Of a stretch of DNA of 64,000 bases, positions 51,806 to 60,061 are shown in pieces. Source of the stretch: Nocardioides euryhalodurans (lineage in GTDB: Bacteria > Actinomycetota > Actinomycetes > Propionibacteriales > Nocardioidaceae); assembly GCF_004564375.1 (NCBI RefSeq), contig NZ_CP038267.1:639501-703500 (forward strand), read 5' to 3'. The notes under the pieces were generated by a model. The model did no database searches. It was not told where the DNA came from and worked only from the letters and a program-made list of their open reading frames with translations. Position numbers and translations under genes: made by a program. Positions within the stretch are counted from its first letter, which is position 1; every line of letters starts with the position of its first letter.

Positions 51806-52345
51806 TCAGGCCCAGGCGTCGGCCAGCAGCCGGCGGGTCTCCCCCAACAGCTGCGGCATGGTCTTGGTCCGGCCGATGATCGGCATGAAGTTGGCGTCGC
51901 CCAGCCAGCGGGGGACGACGTGCTGGTGGAGGTGGGCGCGGATCCCGGCGCCACCCGCCTGCCCCTGGTTCATCCCGAGGTTGAAGCCCTCCGCGTTCGA
52001 CACCGACCGGAGCACGGTCATCGCCCGCTTGGTGAGCGCGGCGATCTCGGCCGCCTCCTCGACGGAGGTGTCCGTGTAGTCCGGGATGTGGCGGTAGGGG
52101 CAGACCATCAGGTGGCCGGCCGCGTAGGGGAAGAGGTTGAGGACGACGTACGCCGTGTCCCCGCGGTGGACGACCAGGCCCTCCTCGTCGGGCAGCCCGG
52201 GGATCCTGCAGAACGGGCACTGCTCCGCGTCCTCGCTGCTGGGCCGCTCCTCGCCCCGGATGTAGGCCATCCGGTAGGGGGTCCAGAGTCTCTCCAGCTG
52301 GTCGGGCGCTCCCGCTCCGTCCTGCGTGACGGCATCATCGGCCAT
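51806..52345 (-). CDS. HIT-family nucleotide hydrolase/phosphorylase
   Basis: A 179-residue HIT protein with the catalytic triad HLHQHVVPRW (about 138-147) and a CPFC...H zinc-type pair upstream. Homologues in Actinobacteria next to thrS and pgsA include an Ap4A phosphorylase, so cleavage of diadenosine polyphosphates is likely. The ATG is 6 nt after TAGAGT, so it is probably leaderless. Confidence 0.9.
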   Translation of the reverse strand: MADDAVTQDGAGAPDQLERLWTPYRMAYIRGEERPSSEDAEQCPFCRIPGLPDEEGLVVHRGDTAYVVLNLFPYAAGHLMVCPYRHIPDYTDTSVEEAAEIAALTKRAMTVLRSVSNAEGFNLGMNQGQAGGAGIRAHLHQHVVPRWLGDANFMPIIGRTKTMPQLLGETRRLLADAWA

Positions 52346-52351
52346 GGACGC

Positions 52352-52357
52352 ACTCTA
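52352..52357 (-). promoter_or_regulatory. Leaderless -10 box (TAGAGT) for the HIT gene
   Basis: TAGAGT on the minus strand, 6 nt (GCGTCC) before the ATG at 52345. Confidence 0.6.
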
Positions 52358-52382
52358 GGAGCCCAGACCCGAGGAGCCCTCG

Positions 52383-53099
52383 ATGGCCCGTACGCCGACC
52401 GTGGAGCTGGCCCCCGGCGTGTGGCGACTCCCGCTTCTGGGCGACTGGGTCAACGGGTTCGCCTTCCGCGACTCCGATGGACAGGTCACGCTGCTCGACA
52501 TGGGGCTCGAGCGCCACGGACCGAAGGTGCTCGCCGCGCTCCGGAGCATCGGTTCCGGACCGACCGACGTGACGCGCCTGCTGCTCACGCACGCGCACGC
52601 CGACCACGCCGGCGGAGCGGCCCTGGTCGCGCGGGAGACCGGACACGGCTTCGGGGTGCACGAGGACGACGCGGCGTACGCCCGCGACGGCGAGGTACCG
52701 CCGGGCGACCCGTCGTCACGGGTCGGCCGGGTGCTCCGCCGGTTCGGAGCCCAGCCCGGGTTCGACGCCGTTCCCGTCGCGGAGGAGCTGACCGACGAGA
52801 TGGTGATCCCGGTCGGCGGCGGACTGCGGGTCGTCCACACGCCCGGCCACTCCCCCGGCCACTGCTCCTTCCTCCACGAGGAGTCGGGCGTCCTCGTGAC
52901 CGGAGACGCGATCTTCAACGTGCTGCGACCGCGCTGGCCGGTCAAGGCCTTCTGCACCGACTTCGCGATGACGAAGCGGACAGCCCACCGGCTGGGCGAG
53001 CTGGACTACGAGGTGGCGGCCTTCACGCACGGCCCGGAGATCCGCGACGGCGCCCGCGAGGCCGTACGCCGGTTCCTTTCCCGGTCCGCGGGACGATGA
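52383..53099 (+). CDS. Metallo-beta-lactamase-fold hydrolase
   Basis: A 238-residue hydrolase with LLTHAHADHAGG (His70, His72, Asp74, His75), HTPGHSPGHCSF and VTGDAIFN; the ligand set is complete for two metals. It is unlike the compact enzyme at 36771 and closer to lactonase/quorum-type or general MBL hydrolases. GAGGAG precedes the ATG. Coupled by ATGA to the kinase-like gene after it. Substrate unknown. Confidence 0.85.
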   Translation: MARTPTVELAPGVWRLPLLGDWVNGFAFRDSDGQVTLLDMGLERHGPKVLAALRSIGSGPTDVTRLLLTHAHADHAGGAALVARETGHGFGVHEDDAAYARDGEVPPGDPSSRVGRVLRRFGAQPGFDAVPVAEELTDEMVIPVGGGLRVVHTPGHSPGHCSFLHEESGVLVTGDAIFNVLRPRWPVKAFCTDFAMTKRTAHRLGELDYEVAAFTHGPEIRDGAREAVRRFLSRSAGR

Positions 53100-54085
53100 C
53101 GTCGCGGCTCGCGCAGATCGGCCGGCTCCGGCGCGTAGCGGTCGCCGCCATCGCCCGCTACGACCTGCCGGAGGGGCGGCTCAGGTTCGTGACGCACGGC
53201 GAGAACACCACCTTCCGGCACGACAGCACCGCCGGGACGTACCTCGTCCGCGTGCACCGCCCGCAGCGGCACGGACGCCACGTCGACTCGGCGGTGGCCA
53301 TCCGGTCGGAGATCGCGTGGCTGCTCGCGATTCGGGACGAGACCGACCTCGCGGTCCCCGAACCGCTCGCCGCCGCCGACGGCGCCCTGGTCGTCGAGGC
53401 CACCGCGGCCGGCGTGACGCGGGTCTGCTCCGTGCTGCGCTGGATGGACGGCAGGATCCACGAGGGGTCCGCCCGCCCGGTCCACCTGCACCGGCTCGGC
53501 GAGGCGATGGCGCGCCTCCACCAGCAGGCCGACCGGTGGACGCCGCCACCCGACTTCGTCCGGATCCGCTGGGACCACGAGACCTTCTTCGGTGACGTGA
53601 TGGTCTACGGCGAGACCTCGGCCGCCGGCTGCTGGGCGCTCCTGCCCGCCGACGTCCGTACCCGCTTCGAGTCGGTCGCGGCGCGGACGGCCGACCTCAT
53701 GGATCGGTCCGACGACTGGGGGCTCATCCACGCCGATCTCCACCTCGGCAACGCGTTGTTCCACCGGGGAGGCATCCGGTTGATCGACTTCGACGACTGC
53801 GGACACGGCCACCGCCTCTACGACCTCGCCGTCGCCCTGTGGGAGCTGCGGGACGAGCCGGACTACGGGCCCTACCGGGACGCGCTGCTCGCGGGCTACC
53901 GGTCGCAGCGCGACGTCGACGTCACCCACCTCGACGACTTCATCGCCGTACGGCAGATCGCCTTCGACCTCTGGTTCACGGGCACGGCCCAGGTCAACCC
54001 GGAGTTCGCCGCCGGGCTGGACCGCGTGCACCGGTGGTCGCTGGCGATGCTCGACGTCGTCGGGGCGCCGACCGGGCCTCGCTAG
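53096..54085 (+). CDS. APH/choline-kinase-fold phosphotransferase
   Basis: A 329-residue protein-kinase-like small-molecule phosphotransferase. The Brenner motif [13 protein letters not shown] and the metal Asp in [12 protein letters not shown] are intact. Substrates of this family range from homoserine and choline to aminoglycosides; resistance should not be assumed. The start ATG lies inside the hydrolase stop (ATGA). The stop shares CTAG with the convergent thrS stop. Confidence 0.85.
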   Translation: MTSRLAQIGRLRRVAVAAIARYDLPEGRLRFVTHGENTTFRHDSTAGTYLVRVHRPQRHGRHVDSAVAIRSEIAWLLAIRDETDLAVPEPLAAADGALVVEATAAGVTRVCSVLRWMDGRIHEGSARPVHLHRLGEAMARLHQQADRWTPPPDFVRIRWDHETFFGDVMVYGETSAAGCWALLPADVRTRFESVAARTADLMDRSDDWGLIHADLHLGNALFHRGGIRLIDFDDCGHGHRLYDLAVALWELRDEPDYGPYRDALLAGYRSQRDVDVTHLDDFIAVRQIAFDLWFTGTAQVNPEFAAGLDRVHRWSLAMLDVVGAPTGPR

Positions 54086-56070
54086 ACCTGGCCCTTGCTC
54101 GCCACCGCGTTGACGACCCGCTGGATCGCCTCGTCCACGGGGACGCCGTTCTCCTGGTGGCCGTCGCGGTAGCGGAACGACACCGCGTGGGCGGCGACGT
54201 CGTCGTCACCCGCGATCACCATGAACGGGACCTTCTGGACCTGCGCGTTGCGGATCTTCTTCTGCATCCGGTCGTCGGAGTCGTCGACCTCGACCCGGAT
54301 CCCGAGCACCCGCATCTGGTCGGCGACCTCGTAGAGGTAGTCGTGGTGGCGCTCCGCGATCGGGATGCCCTGCACCTGGACGGGCGCCAGCCACGGGGGG
54401 AACGCGCCGGCGTAGTGCTCGACGAGCACGCCGATGAACCGCTCGATGGAGCCGAACTTCGCGGAGTGGATCATCACCGGCTGCTGGCGCGAGCCGTCGG
54501 CCGCCTGGTACTCGAGGCCGAAGCCCTTGGGCTGGCTGAAGTCGTACTGGATGGTCGACATCTGCCAGGTCCGGCCGATCGCGTCGCGAGCCTGCACCGA
54601 GATCTTGGGGCCGTAGAACGCCGCGCCGCCGGGGTCGGGAACCAGCTCGAGGCCGGTCTCCCTGGCGACGTCCTCGAGCACGCGGGTCGCGTCGGCCCAG
54701 TCCTCGTCGGAGCCGATGAACTTGTCCTTGTTCTTGTCGTCGCGGGTCGACATCTCGAGGTAGTAGTCGTCGAGGCCGAAGTCCTGGAGCAGCGAGAGCA
54801 CGAAGCCGAGCAGGTGCTTGACCTCGTCGGGCGCCTGCTCCTTGGTGACGTAGGAGTGCGAGTCGTCCTGGGTCATGCCGCGGACGCGGGTCAGGCCGTG
54901 GACCACGCCGGACTTCTCGAAGCGGTAGACGCCGCCGAACTCGAAGAGCCGCAGCGGCAGCTCGCGGTAGGACCGCCCACGACTCTGGAAGATCAGGTTG
55001 TGCATCGGGCAGTTCATCGCCTTGAGGCGGTACTCGGCACCCTCCATCTTCATGGGGGGATACATGGTGTCCGCGTAGTACGGCAGGTGCCCGGAGGTGT
55101 GGAACAGCCCGTCCTTGGAGATGTGGGGGGTGCCGACGTACTGGAAGCCCTCCTCGATGTGGCGGCGACGGACGTAGTCCTCCATCTCCCGCTTGATCAC
55201 CCCGCCGCGCGGGTGGAAGACCGCGAGGCCGGAGCCGAGCTCGTCGGGGAAGGAGTAGAGGTCGAGGTCGCGCCCGAGCTTGCGGTGGTCGCGCCGCTCG
55301 GCCTCCTCGAGTCGGTGGAGGTGCTCGGCCAGCGCCTCCTTGGACTCCCACGCGGTGCCGTAGATCCGCTGCAGCTGCTTGTTCTTCTCGTCCCCCCGCC
55401 AGTACGCCGCGGCGGTGCGCATCAGCTTGAAGGCGGGGATCCGCTTGGTGGTCGGCAGGTGCGGCCCACGGCACAGGTCGGACCAGGCGACGTCGCCGTT
55501 GCGACGCACGTTGTCGTAGATGGTCAGCTCGCCGGCGCCGACCTCGACGCTGGCGCCCTCCGCGTCCTCGACCCCGCTGCCGCCCTTGAGCCCGATGAGC
55601 TCGACCTTGTAGGGCTCGTCCTTCAGCTCGGCCAGCGCGTCGGCGTCGGTGGTGACGCGGCGCTCGAACCGCTGGTTCTCCTTGATGATCTTGCGCATCG
55701 CGGTCTCGAGCTTGCCGAGGTCCTCCGGGTGGAAGGGGGTCTCGACGTCGAAGTCGTAGTAGAAGCCGTTCTCGACCGGCGGGCCGATGCCGAGCTTCGC
55801 CTCGGGCCACAGCTGCTGCACCGCCTGGGCGAGCACGTGAGCGGTGGAGTGGCGCAGGATGTCGCGTCCGTCCGGGCTGTCGATGGCCACCGCCGCGACC
55901 TCGTCACCGTCGGCGAGCTCGTGGGCGAGGTCGCGCAGCTCCCCGCCGACCCGCGCGGCGACGACGTCGGTGTCGTCGGTGAAGAGCTCCCAGACCTTGG
56001 TGCCGGTCGTGACCGTCCGCTCCTCGCGCGCGTCATCGGCGGCGAGCACGGCGATCTTGATCTCGGACAC
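54082..56070 (-). CDS. thrS: Threonyl-tRNA synthetase
   Basis: A 662-residue class II synthetase: N-terminal TGS domain, editing domain with [20 protein letters not shown], catalytic motifs [20 protein letters not shown] and [11 protein letters not shown], and C-terminal anticodon domain. GTG start with GAGGGAG upstream. Its last 4 bases (CTAG) overlap the convergent phosphotransferase gene. Confidence 0.97.
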   Translation of the reverse strand: MSEIKIAVLAADDAREERTVTTGTKVWELFTDDTDVVAARVGGELRDLAHELADGDEVAAVAIDSPDGRDILRHSTAHVLAQAVQQLWPEAKLGIGPPVENGFYYDFDVETPFHPEDLGKLETAMRKIIKENQRFERRVTTDADALAELKDEPYKVELIGLKGGSGVEDAEGASVEVGAGELTIYDNVRRNGDVAWSDLCRGPHLPTTKRIPAFKLMRTAAAYWRGDEKNKQLQRIYGTAWESKEALAEHLHRLEEAERRDHRKLGRDLDLYSFPDELGSGLAVFHPRGGVIKREMEDYVRRRHIEEGFQYVGTPHISKDGLFHTSGHLPYYADTMYPPMKMEGAEYRLKAMNCPMHNLIFQSRGRSYRELPLRLFEFGGVYRFEKSGVVHGLTRVRGMTQDDSHSYVTKEQAPDEVKHLLGFVLSLLQDFGLDDYYLEMSTRDDKNKDKFIGSDEDWADATRVLEDVARETGLELVPDPGGAAFYGPKISVQARDAIGRTWQMSTIQYDFSQPKGFGLEYQAADGSRQQPVMIHSAKFGSIERFIGVLVEHYAGAFPPWLAPVQVQGIPIAERHHDYLYEVADQMRVLGIRVEVDDSDDRMQKKIRNAQVQKVPFMVIAGDDDVAAHAVSFRYRDGHQENGVPVDEAIQRVVNAVASKGQV

Positions 56071-56107
56071 GGGGACTCCCTCGCTGGTGGTCGGGCTGAC
56101 CCCGCTG

Positions 56108-56113
56108 AGCCTA
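56108..56113 (-). promoter_or_regulatory. Possible -10 box (TAGGCT) of thrS
   Basis: TAGGCT on the minus strand, 37 nt before the GTG, giving a leader of about 30 nt; no T-box or riboswitch fits in that length. Confidence 0.4.
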
Positions 56114-56180
56114 ACGGTCGGCGTCGGGCACCCTCACCCCGATATCCGGTGGGGTGCCAGGGCGAGGCCGAGCGCCGCGA

Positions 56181-56501
56181 TCATCCCCAGGAGGCGGACT
56201 TGGCCGAGAGCTTCCAGGGGTTCGCCCCCGCCTTGTCGAAGGCCACCGAGACGTAGCTCCCCTGCCCGCAGCCCTTGTAGGACCGGACCTGGGCGTGGTA
56301 GGCGCCGGAGTGGGAGATCGCCTCCCGTCGCCCGTCGACGTCGAAGATGCGGTGCACCTTCGCCTTGGACATGTTCTGGCGCACCTTGCGGAACTCCGAG
56401 CGGCTCACGCAGGAGGGCGTGTCGGCGGTGGCCGGGGCCATCGGCGCGACGACGGCGAAGCCGGTCAGGGCGATCAGGACGGTGACAAGTCGACGCTTCA
56501 T
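56181..56501 (-). CDS. Small secreted BLIP/OmlA-like protein
   Basis: A 106-residue exported protein with signal MKRRLVTVLIALTGFAVVA and cleavage after about residue 26. The mature part, SRSEFRKVRQNMSKAKVHRI then FDVDGRRE and ending WKLSAKSASWG, resembles the SmpA/OmlA-BLIP fold with Cys30 and Cys77-like cysteines. Role unknown. GGGGGAACC before the ATG at 56501 fixes the start; an upstream ATG in frame lacks a signal-like sequence. Confidence 0.75.
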   Translation of the reverse strand: MKRRLVTVLIALTGFAVVAPMAPATADTPSCVSRSEFRKVRQNMSKAKVHRIFDVDGRREAISHSGAYHAQVRSYKGCGQGSYVSVAFDKAGANPWKLSAKSASWG

Positions 56502-56660
56502 TGGTTCCCCCGAGTGTGGTGACGGTCCGAGCAGGACGACCATACGTCCTCTGCCGACCCGTCGCCGGGGTTTCACGAGGTCTGGCTCGACACCACCGGG
56601 ATCGACCGGCGGCCACGAGATCCCGGAGACGGGCGAGGAGCGGACGTGAGCCTCAGCGGG

Positions 56661-56732
56661 TGGGCGATACTGGGTTCGAACCAGTGACCTCTTCGGTGTG
56701 AACGAAGCGCGCTACCACTGCGCCAATCGCCC
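56661..56732 (-). tRNA. tRNA-Val(CAC)
   Basis: 72 nt with complete cloverleaf: acceptor GGGCGAT/ATCGCCC, D arm GCGC-AGTGGTA-GCGC, anticodon stem CTTCG/CGAAG with loop TTCACAC (anticodon CAC), T arm ACTGG-TTCGAAC-CCAGT. The 3' CCA is not encoded (followed by CCC). Its body is nearly identical to tRNA-Val(GAC) at 58517. Confidence 0.95.
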
Positions 56733-56780
56733 TGAGCGGTCATACCGTACATGGCGCCGCTCGCCACGGCGAAACCGACC

Positions 56781-57305
56781 TCAGGAAGCGCGGTGGACGT
56801 CGCGCTTGACGGCCTCCTTGGCGTCGGCATCGGCTTCGTCGACCGCGTGCCGGACCTTCGCGACCTCCTCCGGGTGGCCGTGGAACTTGCGGTAGCTGTA
56901 GACGATCAGGCCGACGGCGATGAAGGCCGACACGACCTGGGTGACGCCGGTCCACACTCCCCCGGGCAGCCACCAGGTGTCCGAGAGCGGGAACCAGACC
57001 GGGGCCGGTGGCTTGAGGATCCACAGCACGCCACAGGCCGCGAGCGCGACGGCGCCGGCGAGCGAGGCGATGATCCGCACCCACGTCTCCACGCCCTCGG
57101 CGGCAGCCTGCAGGGCGCGGCGCTTGACGGGCTCGGTGCGACGCTCGGCCCAGTCGTACTGCTGGGAGAGCAGGGCGAGACCGGCGAAGACCCCGAGCAG
57201 GCCGGGCCCGGGCAGCACGAGGGCCGCGATCCCCACCACCAGCAGCAGCCAGCCGAGGGTCTCCAAGACCACTCGCTTGGCCGTTCCTCCGCCCGGTACG
57301 CTCAC
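56781..57305 (-). CDS. PGPGW-type (TIGR02611-like) membrane protein
   Basis: A 174-residue membrane protein. The first helix runs straight into the signature ALVLPGPGLLGVFAGLALLS (about 28-47), followed by the basic RRTEPVKRRALQAAAEGVET, two further helices (80-96 and 122-138) and a charged tail. The PGPGW family is conserved in Actinobacteria, with unknown function. GTG start with GAGGGGGGCGG upstream. Confidence 0.82.
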   Translation of the reverse strand: MSVPGGGTAKRVVLETLGWLLLVVGIAALVLPGPGLLGVFAGLALLSQQYDWAERRTEPVKRRALQAAAEGVETWVRIIASLAGAVALAACGVLWILKPPAPVWFPLSDTWWLPGGVWTGVTQVVSAFIAVGLIVYSYRKFHGHPEEVAKVRHAVDEADADAKEAVKRDVHRAS

Positions 57306-57384
57306 CGGCCGCCCCCCTCGCCTCGGTCCACAGGCACGAGCCTACTGGGGGCTCCCCCATCCCGCCCGGTGCCGTGCACACGTC

Positions 57385-58206
57385 TCACGGGTCGATGTCC
57401 TGCGCCTCGCGGGTCCGCCACGTCTCGGCCGCCTCCGTGGTCACCGGCCCCGGCGCGGGCAGCTCGCGGTCGTCCCACCGGGAGACGCCCTGGACGTCGC
57501 GGGTGGTGGAGACGAGGAAGATCTCGCTGGCCTCGGCCAGCACCTCGATCGGCTCGTCGACCTCCTCGCCACCGAACCACTCGAGCACGAGCTTGCGCGT
57601 GACTCCGGCGAGGCAGCCGCTGGAGAGCGTGGGCGTGCGGAGCTCGCCGTCGACGACGTAGAAGACGTTGGAGCCGGTGCCCTCGCAGAGGTGGCCGGCA
57701 AGGTTGCCGAAGACCGCCTCGGTCGCCCCGGCCTCGGCGGCGACGGCCAGCGCCCGGACGTTCTCGCCGTACGAGGTGGTCTTGAGCCCGGCCAGCGCCC
57801 CCCGCTCGTTGCGCGGCCACGGCACCGTGACCACGGTGGTCGTCGGCGACGCGGGCTCCATCGGTGCGGCCACGACGACGAGCGTCGGGCGGCCGTCGAC
57901 CCGGCCGGAGCCGAGCGGCGCCGGCCCGGCCGTGTAGGTGATCCGGATCCGGCCGAGCGCCATCGGCTCACCCTCGAGGACGGCGGCCACCCCGCGGCGT
58001 ACGAAGGCGTCGTCGACGGTCGGCAGGCCGAGCCCGGCAGCACTGGTGGCCAGCCGGTCGAGGTGGCGCGTCAGCGCGAACGGCTGCCCGTCCACCACCT
58101 TGATCGCCTCGAAGACGCCGTCCCCGACCGTGAGGCCGTGGTCGTTGACCGCGACGGCGGGGCCGGTCGGGTCGGAGAGGATCTCACCGTTCAGCCAGGC
58201 TCGCAT
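57385..58206 (-). CDS. pabC: Aminodeoxychorismate lyase-like class IV PLP enzyme
   Basis: A 273-residue fold-type IV enzyme: VNDHGLTVGDGVFEAIKVVDG (20-40), PLP lysine Lys142 in GLKTTSYGENVRAL, and EGTGSNVFYVVDG plus LAGVTRKLVLEW as cofactor-phosphate regions. The sequence pattern is most like 4-amino-4-deoxychorismate lyase, which makes p-aminobenzoate for folate, though class IV assignments from motifs alone are risky. ATG is 6 nt after TAGAGT (leaderless). Confidence 0.8.
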   Translation of the reverse strand: MRAWLNGEILSDPTGPAVAVNDHGLTVGDGVFEAIKVVDGQPFALTRHLDRLATSAAGLGLPTVDDAFVRRGVAAVLEGEPMALGRIRITYTAGPAPLGSGRVDGRPTLVVVAAPMEPASPTTTVVTVPWPRNERGALAGLKTTSYGENVRALAVAAEAGATEAVFGNLAGHLCEGTGSNVFYVVDGELRTPTLSSGCLAGVTRKLVLEWFGGEEVDEPIEVLAEASEIFLVSTTRDVQGVSRWDDRELPAPGPVTTEAAETWRTREAQDIDP

Positions 58207-58212
58207 GGAGCC

Positions 58213-58218
58213 ACTCTA
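58213..58218 (-). promoter_or_regulatory. Leaderless -10 box (TAGAGT) for the pabC-like gene
   Basis: TAGAGT on the minus strand, 6 nt (GGCTCC) before the ATG at 58206. Confidence 0.6.
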
Positions 58219-58249
58219 GGGAGGCGGACACGCTCGCGCAGGGTGGATT

Positions 58250-58277
58250 TTGACCCGTCCGGGGCATGGGCTACTGT
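58250..58277 (+). promoter_or_regulatory. Sigma-A-type promoter of the tRNA cluster
   Basis: TTGACC (58250-58255), 16-nt spacer, TACTGT (58272-58277), the best complete promoter in the window. Transcription would start near 58284, about 28 nt before tRNA-Gly. Confidence 0.8.
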
Positions 58278-58311
58278 TCTGACCGCACCGAGCCCCCGGG
58301 CCTGGTCGCAA

Positions 58312-58384
58312 GCGGACGTAGCTCAGTTGGTAGAGCGCAACCTTGCCAAGGTTGAGGTCGCGAGTTCGAGCCTCGTCGTCCGCT
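58312..58384 (+). tRNA. tRNA-Gly(GCC)
   Basis: 73 nt: acceptor GCGGACG/CGTCCGC, D arm GCTC-AGTTGGTA-GAGC, anticodon stem CAACC/GGTTG with loop TTGCCAA (anticodon GCC), T arm GCGAG-TTCGAGC-CTCGT. CCA not encoded. Confidence 0.96.
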
Positions 58385-58416
58385 CGGAGAGGTCTCTCCC
58401 GATGAATGGCCTCCAT

Positions 58417-58487
58417 GGTGGGTTGGCCGAGAGGCGAGGCAACGGACTGCAAATCCGTGTACACGGGTTCAAATCCCGTACCCACCT
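58417..58487 (+). tRNA. tRNA-Cys(GCA)
   Basis: 71 nt: acceptor GGTGGGT/ACCCACC, discriminator U, anticodon stem ACGGA/TCCGT with loop CTGCAAA (anticodon GCA), T arm ACGGG-TTCAAAT-CCCGT. CCA is encoded just after (58488-58490). Confidence 0.96.
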
Positions 58488-58516
58488 CCAACACCCACCG
58501 ACAACTGAACACCCAC

Positions 58517-58588
58517 GGGCGATTGGCGCAGCGGTAGCGCGCTTCCTTGACACGGAAGAGGTCACTGGTTCAAACCCAGTATCGCCCA
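58517..58588 (+). tRNA. tRNA-Val(GAC)
   Basis: 72 nt: acceptor GGGCGAT/ATCGCCC, anticodon stem CTTCC/GGAAG with loop TTGACAC (anticodon GAC), T arm ACTGG-TTCAAAC-CCAGT. CCA is encoded (58589-58591). Last of the Gly-Cys-Val cluster. Confidence 0.96.
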
Positions 58589-58599
58589 CCAGCACACAG

Positions 58600-58633
58600 G
58601 GCCCCTGAACTGCGGAGACGCGGATCGGGGGCC
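58600..58633 (+). terminator. Probable hairpin terminator after the tRNA cluster
   Basis: GGCCCC at 58600-58605 pairs with GGGGCC ending at 58633, with an inner GCG-GAGA-CGC hairpin, 11 nt after tRNA-Val; a TTC follows rather than a T-run. The remaining 169 bases to 58803 hold nothing I can identify. Confidence 0.5.
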
Positions 58634-58802
58634 TTCGCATGTCTGGAGGACCGGGTGGACCCAAGGCCGGCCGCAGGTCTGGCCCAGCATCCGCATGAGA
58701 CCACCGTCACCTCGCGTCTTGGACGAAACCCGGGACAGGACTCCCTGTGAATGAGACCTTGACGCCGCCCCAATCACACCACCTCTCGAGGATTGACAAC
58801 AC

Positions 58803-59366
58803 GTGTCTGATCATCAGCCCCCCGCCCAGTACCCCGCCCCCGCCCAGGGAGACTTCCAGGGTCAGCCCCACCCCCAGCAGGGGTACGGCTACCAGCAGGC
58901 TCCCCCGCCGAAGAAGAAGCACACCGTTCGCAACGTGCTCCTGATCCTTGCGGCCGTCTTCGTCCTCTTCGTTGGCGGGTGCTTGGCCATCGTCGGCACG
59001 GCTGCGAACGAAGTCAGCAAGGCCATCGAGCGCGGAGAGAACGAAGCGGGCGGACGGAGCAATCCCGTCACGATCACCGAGGGCGAGGCCTTCGAGGTGC
59101 GCGGCTTCGAGTATGCCGCCGGTTGGCGGGTCGGCAAGGACGCCATGGGCTACATCAACGTGTCCAAGCTCAAGGTGACCAACAACCGCGAGAGCAGCGA
59201 CAGCGCGTTGGTGGAGATCAAGTTCTGGAAGGGCTCAGAGGTGCTGGCCCTGACCGACTGCACCACGGAGCCGATCGAGGTCGGCACGACCACGCAGGTC
59301 GACTGCCTGGCGGCCGACAAGCTCCCCAGGAGCTACGACAAGATCACCATCAACGACACCTTCTGA
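58803..59366 (+). CDS. Membrane-anchored protein, DUF4352-like outer domain
   Basis: A 187-residue protein with a Pro/Gln/Tyr-rich cytoplasmic N-terminus (1-37), a basic PPPKKKHTVRN, one membrane helix (VLLILAAVFVLFVGGCLAIV, 44-63) and an outer beta-sandwich-like domain with two cysteines (near 152 and 168). The layout is that of DUF4352/telokin-like surface proteins. Function unknown. GTG start with GAGG upstream. Codon third positions look less GC-rich than in neighbours (ttg, ctt, gtt used), suggesting later acquisition. Confidence 0.72.
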   Translation: MSDHQPPAQYPAPAQGDFQGQPHPQQGYGYQQAPPPKKKHTVRNVLLILAAVFVLFVGGCLAIVGTAANEVSKAIERGENEAGGRSNPVTITEGEAFEVRGFEYAAGWRVGKDAMGYINVSKLKVTNNRESSDSALVEIKFWKGSEVLALTDCTTEPIEVGTTTQVDCLAADKLPRSYDKITINDTF

Positions 59367-59434
59367 GTCACCTGCGCAACGCCCTCGGCCACCATGGGCC
59401 GGGGGCGTCACGCATTGATCAAGAGGCCGTCGAC

Positions 59435-59451
59435 GGTACCGGACCGGTACC
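59435..59451. promoter_or_regulatory. Palindromic operator of the toxin-antitoxin module
   Basis: GGTACCGG-A-CCGGTACC, a perfect 8-bp inverted repeat around one base. It overlaps the TACCAT -10 box, so antitoxin binding there would repress its own operon, as typical for RHH antitoxins. Confidence 0.65.
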
Positions 59452-59453
59452 AT
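59448..59453 (+). promoter_or_regulatory. Leaderless -10 box (TACCAT) for the antitoxin
   Basis: TACCAT lies 6 nt (GGCGCG) before the ATG at 59460 and overlaps the palindromic operator. Confidence 0.55.
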
Positions 59454-59459
59454 GGCGCG

Positions 59460-59657
59460 ATGGCGATGAATCTCCGACTCACCGAAGCCGAGACCGAGGC
59501 GCTGCGTGCGAAGGCCGAGCAGGAGGGCCGGTCGATGCAGGAGGTGGCCCGCACTGCGATCTCCCAGTACGTCGCTGACCGCCCGGCCCGCCTGCGGGCG
59601 GCCATCGACCGGGTACAGGTCGAGGACGCCGAGCTCCTCGACCGACTGAGCAAGTGA
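59460..59657 (+). CDS. Ribbon-helix-helix antitoxin
   Basis: A 65-residue protein whose N-terminus MAMNLRLTEAETEALRAKAE and SMQEVARTAISQYV form a ribbon-helix-helix DNA-binding domain; the C-terminal PARLRAAIDRVQVEDAELLD is the likely toxin-neutralising helix. The toxin starts inside its stop (GTGA). A second ATG two codons later is possible; the TACCAT spacing favours 59460. Confidence 0.8.
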   Translation: MAMNLRLTEAETEALRAKAEQEGRSMQEVARTAISQYVADRPARLRAAIDRVQVEDAELLDRLSK

Positions 59658-60037
59658 CCAAGGAGGACATCGACCACCTGACAGTCGACGATCTGCTCGA
59701 GATCGCGGCAGGGGTTCTCGGTGAGGTGCCCGTACGAGACGCGGGCCTGCTCGCTGCCGCAGCCGGACGGCCCCAGGTCACGGTGTTCGGCGAGGACGCG
59801 TACCCCTCCTTCCGGGAGAAGGCAGCAGCCCTGCTGCACTCCTTGGTGCGCAACCACGCCCTGGTCGACGGCAACAAGCGGCTGGCCTGGGCCGCGACGC
59901 GCGTCTTCTGCCTCCTCAACGGGCGCGACCTGACCTACACCGTGGACGACGCCGAGCGGCTCATGCTCGACGCAGCAGCGGGCGACCTGGACGTCCCCGA
60001 CCTTGCCGAATGGATCAGGGACCACCACCTGCTCTGA
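59654..60037 (+). CDS. doc: Doc-family toxin (Fic fold)
   Basis: A 127-residue toxin with the Doc motif HALVDGNKR at 68-76, corresponding to HxFx(N/D)xNKR. Doc kinases phosphorylate and inactivate EF-Tu. Here Phe of the motif is Leu, seen in some Doc proteins; activity is plausible but unproven. GTG start overlaps the antitoxin by 4 nt. The pair lies in a small accessory segment downstream of the tRNA cluster. Confidence 0.85.
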   Translation: MTKEDIDHLTVDDLLEIAAGVLGEVPVRDAGLLAAAAGRPQVTVFGEDAYPSFREKAAALLHSLVRNHALVDGNKRLAWAATRVFCLLNGRDLTYTVDDAERLMLDAAAGDLDVPDLAEWIRDHHLL

Positions 60038-60061
60038 CAGGGCCTGTCCAAGGCGCGGCAC

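Noticed and set aside
53096..54085. Aminoglycoside resistance gene
   Set aside because: The kinase fold is shared by many small-molecule kinases; nothing here points to an antibiotic substrate.
56071..56180. Possible T-box or riboswitch before thrS
   Set aside because: The leader from the likely -10 box is only about 30 nt; no specifier loop or terminator is visible.
58560..60060. Attachment-site duplication of the tRNA-Val 3' end
   Set aside because: No second copy of the T-arm/acceptor sequence in the downstream bases, and no integrase in the window.
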